Assembly: GCA_031386665.1 (NCBI GenBank)
Contig: JANNCN010000124.1
Span: 1 to 64,000, forward strand
DNA: 64,000 nucleotides
DNA from: JANYCG01 sp031386665
GTDB taxonomy: Bacteria; Pseudomonadota; Gammaproteobacteria; Burkholderiales; Burkholderiaceae_C
Direction: 5' to 3'
Below, one piece after another: positions 52,581 through 61,390 of the stretch. The position numbers and the translations under genes were made by a program. The number at the start of each line of letters is the position of its first letter. Positions within the stretch are counted from its first letter, which is position 1. A model generated the notes under the pieces. The model was not told where the DNA came from and did not search any database. It saw only the letters and a list, made by a program, of their open reading frames with translations.

Positions 52581-53645
52581 ATGTCAATCACACTTAGCCA
52601 AACTTTGCCAAATGAGGCAACCGAGACAGCATTGCAAAACACGATGCTCACGCCTCGGTTTTACACCACTGATTTTGATGCCATGGATCGGATTGATGTG
52701 GAGTGTATTCGCCCCCAGTGGAATGCCTTGATGGCTGAATTCAGGGCTGACTCAAACACTGATCATTTTCAGCGTCCGCCAGACATGGTTGGCAACTACT
52801 CCGTTTTGCCGCCCGCATTGCAAAAGGAATTTTTGGCGTTCTTGATCAGTTCCGTGACTTCCGAGTTTTCGGGCTGTGTCCTCTACGCAGAGATGAAAAA
52901 ACGGGTCAATAATCCTGATATCAAAGAGCTGATGGGGCTGATGGCCCGGGACGAAAGCCGACACGCGGGCTTTATTAACCAATGGCTGAAAGATTTTGGG
53001 GTCGGTGTTGATTTGGGCTTTTTGGCTAAAACCAAAAAGTACACCTACTTCAAGCCGAAGTATATCTTTTACGCGACTTACCTCTCCGAGAAAATTGGCT
53101 ATGCGCGTTACATCGCTATTTTTCGGCAAATTGAGCACCACCCAGAGTTGTGCTTTCACCCCATTTTCAGGTGGTTCGAGCGGTGGTGCAATGACGAGTT
53201 TCGCCATGGCGAGGCATTTGCGTTGTTAATGCGGGCGAATCCGCATTTGCTCAAAGGTCACAACAAGCTTTGGATACGGTTTTTCTTGCTGGCGGTTTAC
53301 GCCACCATGTACGTGCGCGACCACACCCGTCCGGAGATGCACGCTGCCATGAAAATGGATCCCACCGAGTACGACTATAAGGTGTTTCGAATCACGTCTG
53401 AAATTTCCAAGCAGGTTTTTCCTTTGACGCTCAATATCGACGACCCACGGTTCAGGTCTGGGCTGGAGCGGATGCGCAAAATTTCTGAAGCCATGGAGAC
53501 TTCTAAAGCCCAAGGCGGTTTTGTCAATTCCATCAAGCGCGTGGGCTATGCAGCCGCGGCAGGGGTGACCTTTTTGCGCCTATTTTGCTTGCCCGTGATT
53601 CACCACGAACTGCCACAGGACATGCGGGTGTCGCCTGCTTGGTGA
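52581..53645 (+). CDS. acsF: Aerobic Mg-protoporphyrin IX monomethyl ester cyclase
   Basis: AcsF is a diiron oxygenase that forms the fifth ring (E) of protochlorophyllide using O2. Diiron motifs DESRH (124-128) and DEFRH (205-209) are visible, with EFSGCVLYAEMKKR upstream. It is 354 residues. It is the only cyclase in the window; no anaerobic BchE is present. It lies between puhC and puhE. This indicates an aerobic lifestyle for BChl synthesis. Confidence 0.97.
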   Translation: MSITLSQTLPNEATETALQNTMLTPRFYTTDFDAMDRIDVECIRPQWNALMAEFRADSNTDHFQRPPDMVGNYSVLPPALQKEFLAFLISSVTSEFSGCVLYAEMKKRVNNPDIKELMGLMARDESRHAGFINQWLKDFGVGVDLGFLAKTKKYTYFKPKYIFYATYLSEKIGYARYIAIFRQIEHHPELCFHPIFRWFERWCNDEFRHGEAFALLMRANPHLLKGHNKLWIRFFLLAVYATMYVRDHTRPEMHAAMKMDPTEYDYKVFRITSEISKQVFPLTLNIDDPRFRSGLERMRKISEAMETSKAQGGFVNSIKRVGYAAAAGVTFLRLFCLPVIHHELPQDMRVSPAW

Positions 53646-53697
53646 TTGACCGTCAGACTGCCTGTGCGTGGTTGGCAAGGCTTCTGTTTGGTTTGAA

Positions 53698-54483
53698 ATG
53701 ACCGCTTCCAACTACCTGTTTCCCATTCTGTACACAGTCTTTGTCTGGTGGTTCAGCACAGGTGTGATTCTCTATATTGTGGGTTTGCGGTCTCGAACTT
53801 TCAAGTGGAGCATGCTGGCTGCAACCGCCTTGCTGATGTTTGCATTGGCTGGCTTGTATGTTTCCAAGTCGGATGCCACTGTGTCAGGGGCTTACCTGGC
53901 TTTCAGCTGCGCGTTGGCTGTATGGGCGTGGCAAGAGATTGGATTTTTGCTGGGTTACGTCACTGGCCCCAGGCGTGAGGTTTGCCCGGACGGTGCCGTA
54001 GGATGGCCCCGTGCCGGTTTGGCGTTTCAAGCGGTTTTGCACCATGAAATAGGACTGCTAGCATTGGGTGCTGCCGTCGTAGCCCTGACTTGGGGTGGCA
54101 GCAACTTAACGGGCTTGTGGACCTTCCTGGTGCTTTGGGTTATGCGCCAAAGTGCCAAGCTCAACATATTTTTGGGTGTACGCAATTTGTACGAAAGCTT
54201 TTTGCCAAACCACCTCAAGTACATGCACACCTACTTTTCCCGCAAAGCTATGAACCCCTTGTTTCCCGTATCCATCGTGCTGGGCACGGGAGTGGCTTGG
54301 TCAATTTGGCAAGGCGCTTTTGCGCAAGGGGCTGACCTCTTTGAAGCGACCTCCCTCACCTTTGTAGCCATTTTATTGTCCTTGGCTGTGTTGGAACATT
54401 GGTTTTTGGTCATTCCGTTTCCGTCGGAGGCGCTTTGGTCCTGGGGCATGCGCTCGCGAGACGCGGCGTCCAAGCGAGGCTAG
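53698..54483 (+). CDS. puhE: Photosynthetic complex assembly protein PuhE
   Basis: PuhE (DUF3623) is a membrane protein found at the end of puh operons; it influences reaction centre/BChl levels by an unclear mechanism. Seven or eight hydrophobic spans are visible in 261 residues. NYLFPILYTVFVWWFSTGVIL and GPRREVCPDGAVGWPRA are typical. I start at ATG 53698; the upstream frame lacks similarity. It is the last gene of the PGC in this window. Confidence 0.93.
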   Translation: MTASNYLFPILYTVFVWWFSTGVILYIVGLRSRTFKWSMLAATALLMFALAGLYVSKSDATVSGAYLAFSCALAVWAWQEIGFLLGYVTGPRREVCPDGAVGWPRAGLAFQAVLHHEIGLLALGAAVVALTWGGSNLTGLWTFLVLWVMRQSAKLNIFLGVRNLYESFLPNHLKYMHTYFSRKAMNPLFPVSIVLGTGVAWSIWQGAFAQGADLFEATSLTFVAILLSLAVLEHWFLVIPFPSEALWSWGMRSRDAASKRG

Positions 54484-54613
54484 CGAGAGCCAATTGAGCC
54501 AAAGTTAGGCTGAGTGGTGTCGTTTTGGGGATTTCTCATTTTGCGACATGTGATAACCCTAGGCTGACTTTTGGGCTCAGAATTCATGGTCGAATCCTTC
54601 ACGAGGAGAATCC

Positions 54614-56806
54614 ATGGCTTTCAAAAAAACACGGCATCGCGCTTGCCCTTTAGCGCTTTCAAGGCGGTCGGTTGACGTCAATCGTGTTACCCGCAAATCT
54701 GTGGGTTCATCGCTTGGCTTGGCCGTTGCCAACGCGCTGCTTTGGATGGCACCAGCGCCCATCGCATCGGCCCAAATGCTGCCCGATGTGGTGGTGAGTG
54801 CATCAAGAAGTGCGCAACGCAGTTTTGATGCGCCCGCTGCGGTGTCTGCCGTAGACCGCGAGACGATTGAAGCCGCCGGACCCCAAGTCAATTTGTCAGA
54901 ATCTTTGAACCGTGTGCCCGGGCTGACCATTTTGAATCGGCAAAACTATGCCCAGGATTTGCAAGTGTCGATCCGTGGCTTTGGTGCGCGTTCGGCGTTT
55001 GGCATACGTGGCATTCGCTTGCTGATTGACGGCATTCCAGCCACAACGCCCGACGGCCAGGGGCAGGGCTCGTCCATCAGTTTGACATCGACGGAGCGAA
55101 TTGAGGTTTTGCGCGGACCACTGGCTTTGCTGTATGGCAATTCATCTGGCGGCGTCATTCAGGCCTTCACACGCGATGCACCTGCCACGCCAGAATTCAG
55201 CGCGCAGTACTACCTGGGGTCTTACGGCCTGCGTCGTGCTGATGTGCAGCTGGCGGGCCGGGCGGGTGGCGTGGGGCTGGTCGCCGACTACAGCACGTTT
55301 GGCACCGACGGGTACCGGGACAACAGCCGAACCGAGCGCAAGCAGTTCAACGCCAAGCTGACTTTTGAGCCTGCGGACAAAACCCGTGTGAGCATGGTCT
55401 TCAACCAATTCGACATGCCCTTGGCGCAAGACCCCGTGGGCTTGACCGCTGCCCAGTGGGCTGCCAACGCTGCGCAGGCGGGCACCAATGCCGAGGCGCG
55501 CAACCTGCGCAAGATTGTTTTGCAAAACCAGTTGGGCAGCTCAGTGGTGCACACCTTGGACGCAGACCGTTCTGTGACGGGTCGGCTTTACTATGGCACC
55601 CGCGAAAACCTGGGCTTCCAGGCGCTGGGCGCTACCGGCGGCTGGGTGGGGCTGAACCGCGCTTATTATGGCGCGGGCCTTCAGTACAACCAGAGATCCA
55701 AAGTGGGCGACACCACAGTCAATTGGGTCGCAGGCTATGAATTTGACCTGTCCCGCGAGACGCGGCAAGCGGGGGCGGCGGTTCGCGGTGAAAAAACCAG
55801 CACCACCCGCAACGAGGTGAACCAAGCCGAAAACAGCGATTTTTTTGCCCAGGCTTCGGCATTGATCACCGATAAAATTTCTGTGACTGGGGGGCTGCGG
55901 TCCAGCACCGTGAAATTTGCAAGTGACGACAATTATTTGTCCGATGGAAATGGGTCTGGGACCAACAGCTTCAGCGCGACCAGCCCGGTGTTAGGCGTGA
56001 CGTGGCATGCCACTGACTCGCTGAATGTTTACGCCAACTATGGGCGCGGGTTCGAGAGCCCAACCTTGGCCGAAGTCGCTTACAACGGCACAGGCGTGCC
56101 CGGTTTCAATGCGCGTTTGAACGCCTCGACCAGCCAGCACTATGAGCTGGGCGCCAAATGGTTGCCCAATGCGCAATCCAGAGTGGACTTCACGGTTTAC
56201 CAAATTGAATCGACCGATGAAATTGTGGTGCTGAGCAATACGGGCGGCAATTCGACCTTTAAAAACGCTCCAGGCACTTTGCGCAAAGGCTGGGAGCTTT
56301 ACGCCAGCACCTTGCTGGGTGCCCATTGGCGCACCAGCCTGTCAGCGTCGCAGACCGATGCGAGCTATTCGCAGGCCTACATCAGCGGCACGACACCCGT
56401 GGCGGCAGGCAACAAAATTCCAGGTATTCCGCAAACCTTTTTGTTCGCAGACGTGACGTGGAAAAGCCAGGCCTATGCTGCCGCTGGTGCCACGGCGGGG
56501 GGCGCATCGGCCCAAAAGAGTGCGGCACTGGGCACCCAGGTCGGGCTGGAGTTAACGCAAGCGGGGCGATTGTTCGCCAACGACATCAACACCGTGTCTG
56601 CGGACGGCTACGCCACGGTCAACCTGCGTGCCAGCCATGGCTGGGCAACAGGCTTTGGCCTTCTAACAGCCTATGCGCGCATTGACAATGCGACCGATCA
56701 AAGCTACGTGGGTTCCGTCATCGTGAACCAGGTGGCAGCGCAGTTTTTTGAACCTGCACCAGGCCGAAATTGGACGGCTGGCCTGCGCTTGACAGTGCCG
56801 CTTTAG
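54614..56806 (+). CDS. TonB-dependent outer membrane receptor
   Basis: This 730-residue protein has a signal peptide ending about APIASAQ, a TonB-box-like DVVVSAS, and a plug domain with RVPGLTILNRQNYAQDL, SIRGFGARSAFGIRGIRLL and GSSISLTSTERIEVLRGPLALLYG, followed by a beta-barrel ending in a terminal aromatic/hydrophobic strand (WTAGLRLTVPL). The substrate is unknown; receptors with this plug type are often siderophore- or metal-related. It has GAGGAGAA before ATG 54614 and converges with the CYP153 genes. Confidence 0.9.
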   Translation: MAFKKTRHRACPLALSRRSVDVNRVTRKSVGSSLGLAVANALLWMAPAPIASAQMLPDVVVSASRSAQRSFDAPAAVSAVDRETIEAAGPQVNLSESLNRVPGLTILNRQNYAQDLQVSIRGFGARSAFGIRGIRLLIDGIPATTPDGQGQGSSISLTSTERIEVLRGPLALLYGNSSGGVIQAFTRDAPATPEFSAQYYLGSYGLRRADVQLAGRAGGVGLVADYSTFGTDGYRDNSRTERKQFNAKLTFEPADKTRVSMVFNQFDMPLAQDPVGLTAAQWAANAAQAGTNAEARNLRKIVLQNQLGSSVVHTLDADRSVTGRLYYGTRENLGFQALGATGGWVGLNRAYYGAGLQYNQRSKVGDTTVNWVAGYEFDLSRETRQAGAAVRGEKTSTTRNEVNQAENSDFFAQASALITDKISVTGGLRSSTVKFASDDNYLSDGNGSGTNSFSATSPVLGVTWHATDSLNVYANYGRGFESPTLAEVAYNGTGVPGFNARLNASTSQHYELGAKWLPNAQSRVDFTVYQIESTDEIVVLSNTGGNSTFKNAPGTLRKGWELYASTLLGAHWRTSLSASQTDASYSQAYISGTTPVAAGNKIPGIPQTFLFADVTWKSQAYAAAGATAGGASAQKSAALGTQVGLELTQAGRLFANDINTVSADGYATVNLRASHGWATGFGLLTAYARIDNATDQSYVGSVIVNQVAAQFFEPAPGRNWTAGLRLTVPL

Positions 56807-56824
56807 GGGCTGGGATGGCTGAAG

Positions 56825-56885
56825 TTTGCCTCAGGTCAATCTGAGGCAAAGCTGTGGCAGTGGGCAGAACAGCCTCAAGCTGAGG
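56825..56885. terminator. Probable bidirectional terminator/hairpins between TonB receptor and P450
   Basis: A perfect 10-bp stem TTTGCCTCAG / CTGAGGCAAA with a 6-base loop (56825-56850) is followed by CCTCA-AGC-TGAGG (56873-56885), between two converging genes. No long T-run follows, so the class (intrinsic terminator or mRNA-stabilising hairpin) is uncertain. Confidence 0.6.
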
Positions 56886-56903
56886 TCGTCTGAGACCCCC
56901 ACA

Positions 56904-58160
56904 TCAGCCAGGCAAACGCACCGGCAAATGCGTGATGCCGCGCACGAAGTTTGACAGCAGGCGCTTGGGCGGGCCCATCACTTCGATGCTGTCGAAGCGG
57001 TTCAAAATTTCTTCCCACAAAATTTTGATCTGCATTTCGGCCAGGCGGTTGCCCACGCAGCGGTGAATGCCGAATCCAAATGACAGATGCTGGCGCGGCC
57101 TGGCACGGTCGATGATGAAGTCTGTGGGCCGCTCAATCGCCTCTTCGTCGCGGTTGCCAGACAGGTACCACATCACGACTTTGTCGCCTTTTTTGATCTG
57201 CTTGCCGCCCAGTTCGGTGTCAGACAGGGCGGTACGGCGCATCATGGGCAAAGGTGTTTGCCAGCGGATGATTTCGGGCACCATGCTGTCGACCAAGCTG
57301 TGGTTGGCGCGCAACTTGGCCCATTCAGATGGCGTGCGGCTCATTGCCAACACGCCGCCCGACATCGAATTGCGAGTCGTGTCGTTGCCCCCCACAATCA
57401 GCAGCACCAAGTTGCCCATGAATTCACGCGGTCCCATATTGCGGGTGGCTGGGTTGTGTGCCAGCATTGAAATCAGGTCGTTGCCGGGTGGCGCGTTGAC
57501 TCTGTCGTTCCACAATTTAGTGAAGTACACCAGCATTTTGCCAAGCTCCGCCATGCGGGCTTCTTGCGACTCTACCAATCCATCAATTTCTGGCACTGAG
57601 GTGGCCACGTCTGACCACCAGGTCAACAGTTTGCGGTCTTCAAACGGAAAGTCAAACAAAGTGGCCAGCATCATGGTGGTCAGCTCAATGGACACTCGCT
57701 CGACCCAATTGAAGGTTTCGTTACGGGGCAGGCCGTCCAGCACTTTGCAGGTGCGCTCACGGATGGTGGCCTCCATTGTGGCCAAATTGTCCGGTGCCAC
57801 GATGGGGCTGACGCTTTTGCGCTGCTCGTCGTGTTTGGGTTGGTCCATGGCGATGAACATCTGAAGGCGCTGTTCCATGGGTGCATCAAATAATGCAATG
57901 CCGCCCTGCGACCAGTCCGACGAGTAAATGCCGTGGCTGGTGTCCACCTGCATGATGTCTTTGTACTTGGTGACTGACCAATACGGGCCGTAGCGCGGGC
58001 TGTCGTAGTAGTGCACCGGGTCGTCGCGGCGCAGACGTTCAAAAAAGTGCTCAACCGTGTCGTTTTGAAACCAAAACGGGTTGCTCATGTCGATTTCTTC
58101 AAGCGGCATGGCAAAAGCTTCGTCGCGGCCGTAGTCGCGTAGGGGTATCGAAAGATCCAT
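56904..58160 (-). CDS. Cytochrome P450, CYP153-like (alkane/fatty-acid terminal hydroxylase)
   Basis: This 418-residue P450 has the I-helix GGNDTTRNSMSGG (257-269), ExxR at 296-299, and the heme loop HLSFGFGIHRCVGNRLAEMQ with Cys368. The combination of GGNDTTRNSM and GIHRCVGNRLAEMQ is typical of CYP153, which oxidises terminal carbons of medium-chain alkanes and related substrates; the substrate here is inferred. It follows a 2Fe-2S ferredoxin gene by 24 bases with a good AAGGAGA, so they form an operon. A matching ferredoxin reductase is not in the window. Confidence 0.9.
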   Translation of the reverse strand: MDLSIPLRDYGRDEAFAMPLEEIDMSNPFWFQNDTVEHFFERLRRDDPVHYYDSPRYGPYWSVTKYKDIMQVDTSHGIYSSDWSQGGIALFDAPMEQRLQMFIAMDQPKHDEQRKSVSPIVAPDNLATMEATIRERTCKVLDGLPRNETFNWVERVSIELTTMMLATLFDFPFEDRKLLTWWSDVATSVPEIDGLVESQEARMAELGKMLVYFTKLWNDRVNAPPGNDLISMLAHNPATRNMGPREFMGNLVLLIVGGNDTTRNSMSGGVLAMSRTPSEWAKLRANHSLVDSMVPEIIRWQTPLPMMRRTALSDTELGGKQIKKGDKVVMWYLSGNRDEEAIERPTDFIIDRARPRQHLSFGFGIHRCVGNRLAEMQIKILWEEILNRFDSIEVMGPPKRLLSNFVRGITHLPVRLPG

Positions 58161-58184
58161 AGCAGTTCTCCTTGACTTGGGCGT

Positions 58185-58505
58185 TCAGTGCTGACCGTTG
58201 GGCATGCTGACGACCAGGCCGTCCAGCGCGTCGGTGATTTCAATCTGGCAGGCCAAGCGCGAATTGGGTTGGGTAGCGGCGGCAAAGTCCAGCATGTCTT
58301 CTTCCATTTTGGACTGTGGCCCAAGCTTGTTTTGCCATGGCAGCGTGATGTAAACGTGGCAGGTGGCGCAGGCGCAGCTTCCGCCACAGTCGGCGTCAAT
58401 GCCGGGTACGTTGTTGTCGATGGCGGCGCGCATCAGGGACAAACCGGTTTCGGCGGCCACGGTGTGCTGGGTGCCGTTGAATTCAATGAAGGTGACTTGA
58501 GGCAT
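58185..58505 (-). CDS. 2Fe-2S ferredoxin (P450 redox partner)
   Basis: The 106-residue protein has the adrenodoxin/putidaredoxin-type cluster motif: Cys40-x5-Cys46-x2-Cys49 and Cys86 (DADCGGSCACATC, LACQI), and a C-terminal acidic/polar helix. It is directly upstream of the P450 and likely donates electrons to it. Confidence 0.93.
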   Translation of the reverse strand: MPQVTFIEFNGTQHTVAAETGLSLMRAAIDNNVPGIDADCGGSCACATCHVYITLPWQNKLGPQSKMEEDMLDFAAATQPNSRLACQIEITDALDGLVVSMPNGQH

Positions 58506-58847
58506 GGTGTGACAAAGCTGAGGTTGGAGCGGTTCAGGGGCATGAAAAATGAAACAAAATGCTAATCGGGCTTCGGAATTTTGGCAATCGATTGGGAGAC
58601 ACGATTGCGGCTCAAGCGCCCAAAATCCGGGCTTGCGTCGCCTTGCTTCAACTCGCGCCAGCCTGCGCTACCGCGTTTTGGGCCTGAAAATCAAAAAAGA
58701 ACCTGCAGGTTCTTTTTTTTAAAATTCGGACCAAAAAACGCGAAATATGAACAAAATAGGCCTCTATCTCTCTAATTTATTCAATAGTTTGCTATTAAAT
58801 AAGTAGCAATCTAAGGCTAAGGCTAAGGCTAAGGCTAAGGCTAAGGC
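58506..58847. other. Intergenic region between ferredoxin and ProQ-like gene, repeats only
   Basis: No convincing gene. The first half shows nothing structured; the second half is repeat copy 6 (58693-58808) and the CTAAGG hexamer array (58811-58848), which runs into the stop codon of the ProQ-like gene. Confidence 0.6.
58693..58808 (+). repeat. Composite intergenic repeat copy 6 (CTGCAG-palindrome type)
   Basis: A 26-bp perfect palindrome with A/T arms around GAACCTGCAGGTTC (58693-58718) is linked to AAAATAGGCCTCTATCTCTC and the hairpin TGCTATTAAATAAGTAGCA (58790-58808). It is one of the two best-preserved copies. Confidence 0.85.
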
Positions 58848-58848
58848 T
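58811..58848. repeat. Perfect CTAAGG hexamer tandem array
   Basis: Six consecutive perfect CTAAGG units (58811-58846) plus a partial CT touch the stop codon of the minus-strand ProQ-like gene and begin two bases after repeat copy 6. Perfect identity suggests recent slippage and possible length variation. Confidence 0.85.
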
Positions 58849-59630
58849 CAACCCCGCCCGGCAATCGCCTGTTTCACCTCATGCAGGCTCATGCCATACA
58901 TATCGGCAAACTCTTCGGCCGACGTGCCACTGGCCTGGTAGGCTTTGAACAGGGCCTCGTGCCGCGCCAGGCGCTGCGACTGCTCAGCCAAAACTTGCTG
59001 CAAAACGGGGTGGGCGTCGTCAGGGGCGACCAAAAGGCGGGCCAAATAGTCTTGCGCAGACAGGCCAGACGCGACAAAAGCTTGCGTCACTTGTTTGTGC
59101 AATTGCGGAGTCAGGTCGTCGGTGCTGCGGTTTTGGCGACGACGGTGCAGTTCCATGATGGACAGGTAAATGTGCTCTGGTGCCACTGGGTCGCCAGCCA
59201 GCCCTTGCAAGTCAAAACGCGGTTTGCCCGCCGCCACGCTTTGCAAATAGCGGGTGGAGCGGGTGTGCACTCCCAAGGCCGTTTTGAGCGTGTCGCGCTG
59301 AAAGTCATCTGGGTGCAGAGCCAACAGCTCCTGGAAAACGCCTAATTTAAGCGGCAAAAACTGTGCGCCAAACAGCTTGGGGTAAAGCCCGAAGAGTTTT
59401 TCGAGGACGGGTCGAGCGTCTACTGATTTGGGGACTTTTTTGGCGCTCGGTTTAGAAGCCGTTTTAGCGGCTGTTTCTGCGGCTGTTTCAGCGACCGCTT
59501 CAGCGGCGGTTCCGGCGACCGTCGGGGCGTCTGCGGAAATCAGTGCGGCATCAATAGCGCCCCTGGCGTCTTTGGCGTCATTGGCAGCAGGAGCCACCAA
59601 GTTGTCTGGGTCTGTGGTAGGGCTTGTCAT
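58848..59630 (-). CDS. ProQ/FinO-domain RNA-binding protein
   Basis: ProQ/FinO proteins are RNA chaperones for small RNAs. Residues about 75-185 form the FinO fold (LEKLFGLYPKLFGAQFLPLK, ...ALGVHTRSTRYLQSV, PRFDLQGLAGDPV), preceded by an Ala/Glu/Thr-rich low-complexity N terminus (AETAAETAAKTASK) and followed by a C-terminal helical region. I choose ATG 59630 over a TTG at 59651 (260 residues). RNA targets are unknown. Confidence 0.88.
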   Translation of the reverse strand: MTSPTTDPDNLVAPAANDAKDARGAIDAALISADAPTVAGTAAEAVAETAAETAAKTASKPSAKKVPKSVDARPVLEKLFGLYPKLFGAQFLPLKLGVFQELLALHPDDFQRDTLKTALGVHTRSTRYLQSVAAGKPRFDLQGLAGDPVAPEHIYLSIMELHRRRQNRSTDDLTPQLHKQVTQAFVASGLSAQDYLARLLVAPDDAHPVLQQVLAEQSQRLARHEALFKAYQASGTSAEEFADMYGMSLHEVKQAIAGRG

Positions 59631-59764
59631 TGTTTTTGAATAATAGGTCAAGCCTTGATTGTCGGTTGTGTTGCGGCCTCATTCTGGGCAACGGAGTCCG
59701 TTGTTGGTGGCGGGTCGCCACAGAAGGGTTGGAAGGCGCGAAACAGCATCAAACTTTGTCAAAA

Positions 59765-59892
59765 TTTGTCAAAATTTGCTATAATTTATGTAGCAAACTA
59801 TGTATATTTTACGAGAACTAGAGGTTTATTTTATTCACATTTTGAGCAAATTTGGGCATTTTGATAAAAAAAGAACCTGCAGGTTCTTTTTT
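59765..59892 (-). repeat. Composite intergenic repeat copy 7 (CTGCAG-palindrome type)
   Basis: The hairpin TTTGCTATAATTTATGTAGC... (59765-59787) and arm TATTTTACGAGAACTAGAGG are followed by a 26-bp perfect palindrome around GAACCTGCAGGTTC (59867-59892) that touches the stop codon of the DUF3108 gene. For that gene the palindrome plus T-run would form a short intrinsic terminator. Confidence 0.85.
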
Positions 59893-61256
59893 CAATTTTT
59901 CCCTGTTTTTGGTGGCAAACCGGTATCAGGTGCTGCTCCTTGTTCAATTCGCTCGACCAGCAGATCCACAAAGTTGTCTTCACCTAAGCTGATGCGAACC
60001 CGCACCGGCAGGTACTGCAAGCTTGGGGCAAACCACATTTCAGCCGAAATCGGACCGCGCGGGTTGGCCAGCGGGCGGGGTTTGAGTTGAAAGGCCTGCA
60101 CCGTGCCAAGCTCGGGGGTTTGCAAAGCGTGCGGGCCTGAGACGTCATAGGTCCAGACGTCCATGCCGCCCGGCCGTGCCAGCCAAAGCTGGATGGCTGC
60201 ACCGGCTTGCAGCCTTTCGCGCCCACTCGAGAAGCGTCGACTCAGCTCGACAAACTGGCTGGCCGTGTCTTGCACCGTGCTGGGCTGCGCCGTCAGACCA
60301 CCATTTTGAAAGCGAACTTGGGCACCGTCAAAACCCACACGGCGCACGTTGCCGGGCAGTTTCTCTTCGTAAATTTGAGGCACCAGCCCCCCGTCGGTCA
60401 TCTGACCTTGGCTGGTCATGGACAGCACAATAAAGCTCGATAGGAGCAAATCGAGCCGGACTTGGTAGCGGGGTTGAGAGCGACTTGGGTTGCTGGGTGG
60501 ATTGCCAGTGTCTGTGGCGATGGTCGAGCCGAATGGGGCAGCCGGTGGCGCATTGAGTGGTTTGGCGGCGTCGGTTTCAGGCGCGACGCCTTGCGCGGTC
60601 TCGCGTGCAGTGTCGCGTGCAGTTTCGCGCACGGTCTCGCGCTGCCATTGCACGCGGGCGCTGCCATTGAGTTCGCCACGGTAGTTGCCTGTCAGGCGGT
60701 AAGTCAAACGGGTGTCGGGTGGCCAGCCGTCACCGGTCTGGGCAGCGGCAGCCGAGCTGGGTGATGTGGAGGGCACAGCTTGCGTTATCGATGTTGGCGC
60801 GTCAGATGCGGCAAGATGGGGCGCAATGGCCAAATTGGACACGCCGTTCGCAACGGTGCCTGCGCCGATTGATGCGGTAGCAGCAGACGCCGATGCGGCT
60901 GCCTCTGGCACAGGGGCGCCGGGGGTTTCAGCTTGCGCCACCTTGCCTTCGTCGACAGTGGGTGGTGGCAGAGTTGGCGCGGCGGGTTGCGAATCTACCG
61001 GGTTCGGCAGCCGCACGGCTTGGGTGACGGGGTTACCAGCGGTCGATTTTTTGGGGCGCGATTGGGCTGCTGGTGCGACTTTGGCGACTGCTGGCGCAAT
61101 CGGGACGCGGGTTTGCTCAATCAGCCGGGTGAAAAGCGGATCCGTCATGCGCTGCAGGGGCTCGCCTGCGCTCAGTTGGTTTGACAGCCAGGACAAACCC
61201 GCCCAGTGCAACAGCAGCACCAAGCCCAGCAAGGCAATCAGGGCCTTCAATTTCAT
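59892..61256 (-). CDS. DUF3108-type secreted/periplasmic protein
   Basis: A 454-residue protein with an N-terminal hydrophobic signal/anchor (LKALIALLGLVLLLHWAGL), a long Ala/Pro/Thr/Ser-rich linker (about 50-230), and a C-terminal DUF3108-like domain (RLTYRLTGNYRGELNGSARV, ..ISAEMWFAPSLQYLPVRVRI). The function of DUF3108 is not known; these proteins are usually envelope-associated. ATG 61256 is used instead of the TTG two codons upstream. Confidence 0.8.
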   Translation of the reverse strand: MKLKALIALLGLVLLLHWAGLSWLSNQLSAGEPLQRMTDPLFTRLIEQTRVPIAPAVAKVAPAAQSRPKKSTAGNPVTQAVRLPNPVDSQPAAPTLPPPTVDEGKVAQAETPGAPVPEAAASASAATASIGAGTVANGVSNLAIAPHLAASDAPTSITQAVPSTSPSSAAAAQTGDGWPPDTRLTYRLTGNYRGELNGSARVQWQRETVRETARDTARETAQGVAPETDAAKPLNAPPAAPFGSTIATDTGNPPSNPSRSQPRYQVRLDLLLSSFIVLSMTSQGQMTDGGLVPQIYEEKLPGNVRRVGFDGAQVRFQNGGLTAQPSTVQDTASQFVELSRRFSSGRERLQAGAAIQLWLARPGGMDVWTYDVSGPHALQTPELGTVQAFQLKPRPLANPRGPISAEMWFAPSLQYLPVRVRISLGEDNFVDLLVERIEQGAAPDTGLPPKTGKN

Positions 61257-61390
61257 CGGCAATCGCGCGCTAACTTGGACTTGTCACGCCAATCTGATAC
61301 CGTCATGGCGAGGTGCCTTGCGGCCAAGGGATTGGCCATGTCGGGTGCGCACGGTGTCGGGTTCATCACTTACTTTAGTCCATTTCTACC

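Noticed and set aside
54484..54613. A hemA gene or further PGC gene after puhE
   Set aside because: Only 130 noncoding bases separate puhE and the TonB receptor; nothing resembling 5-aminolevulinate synthase.
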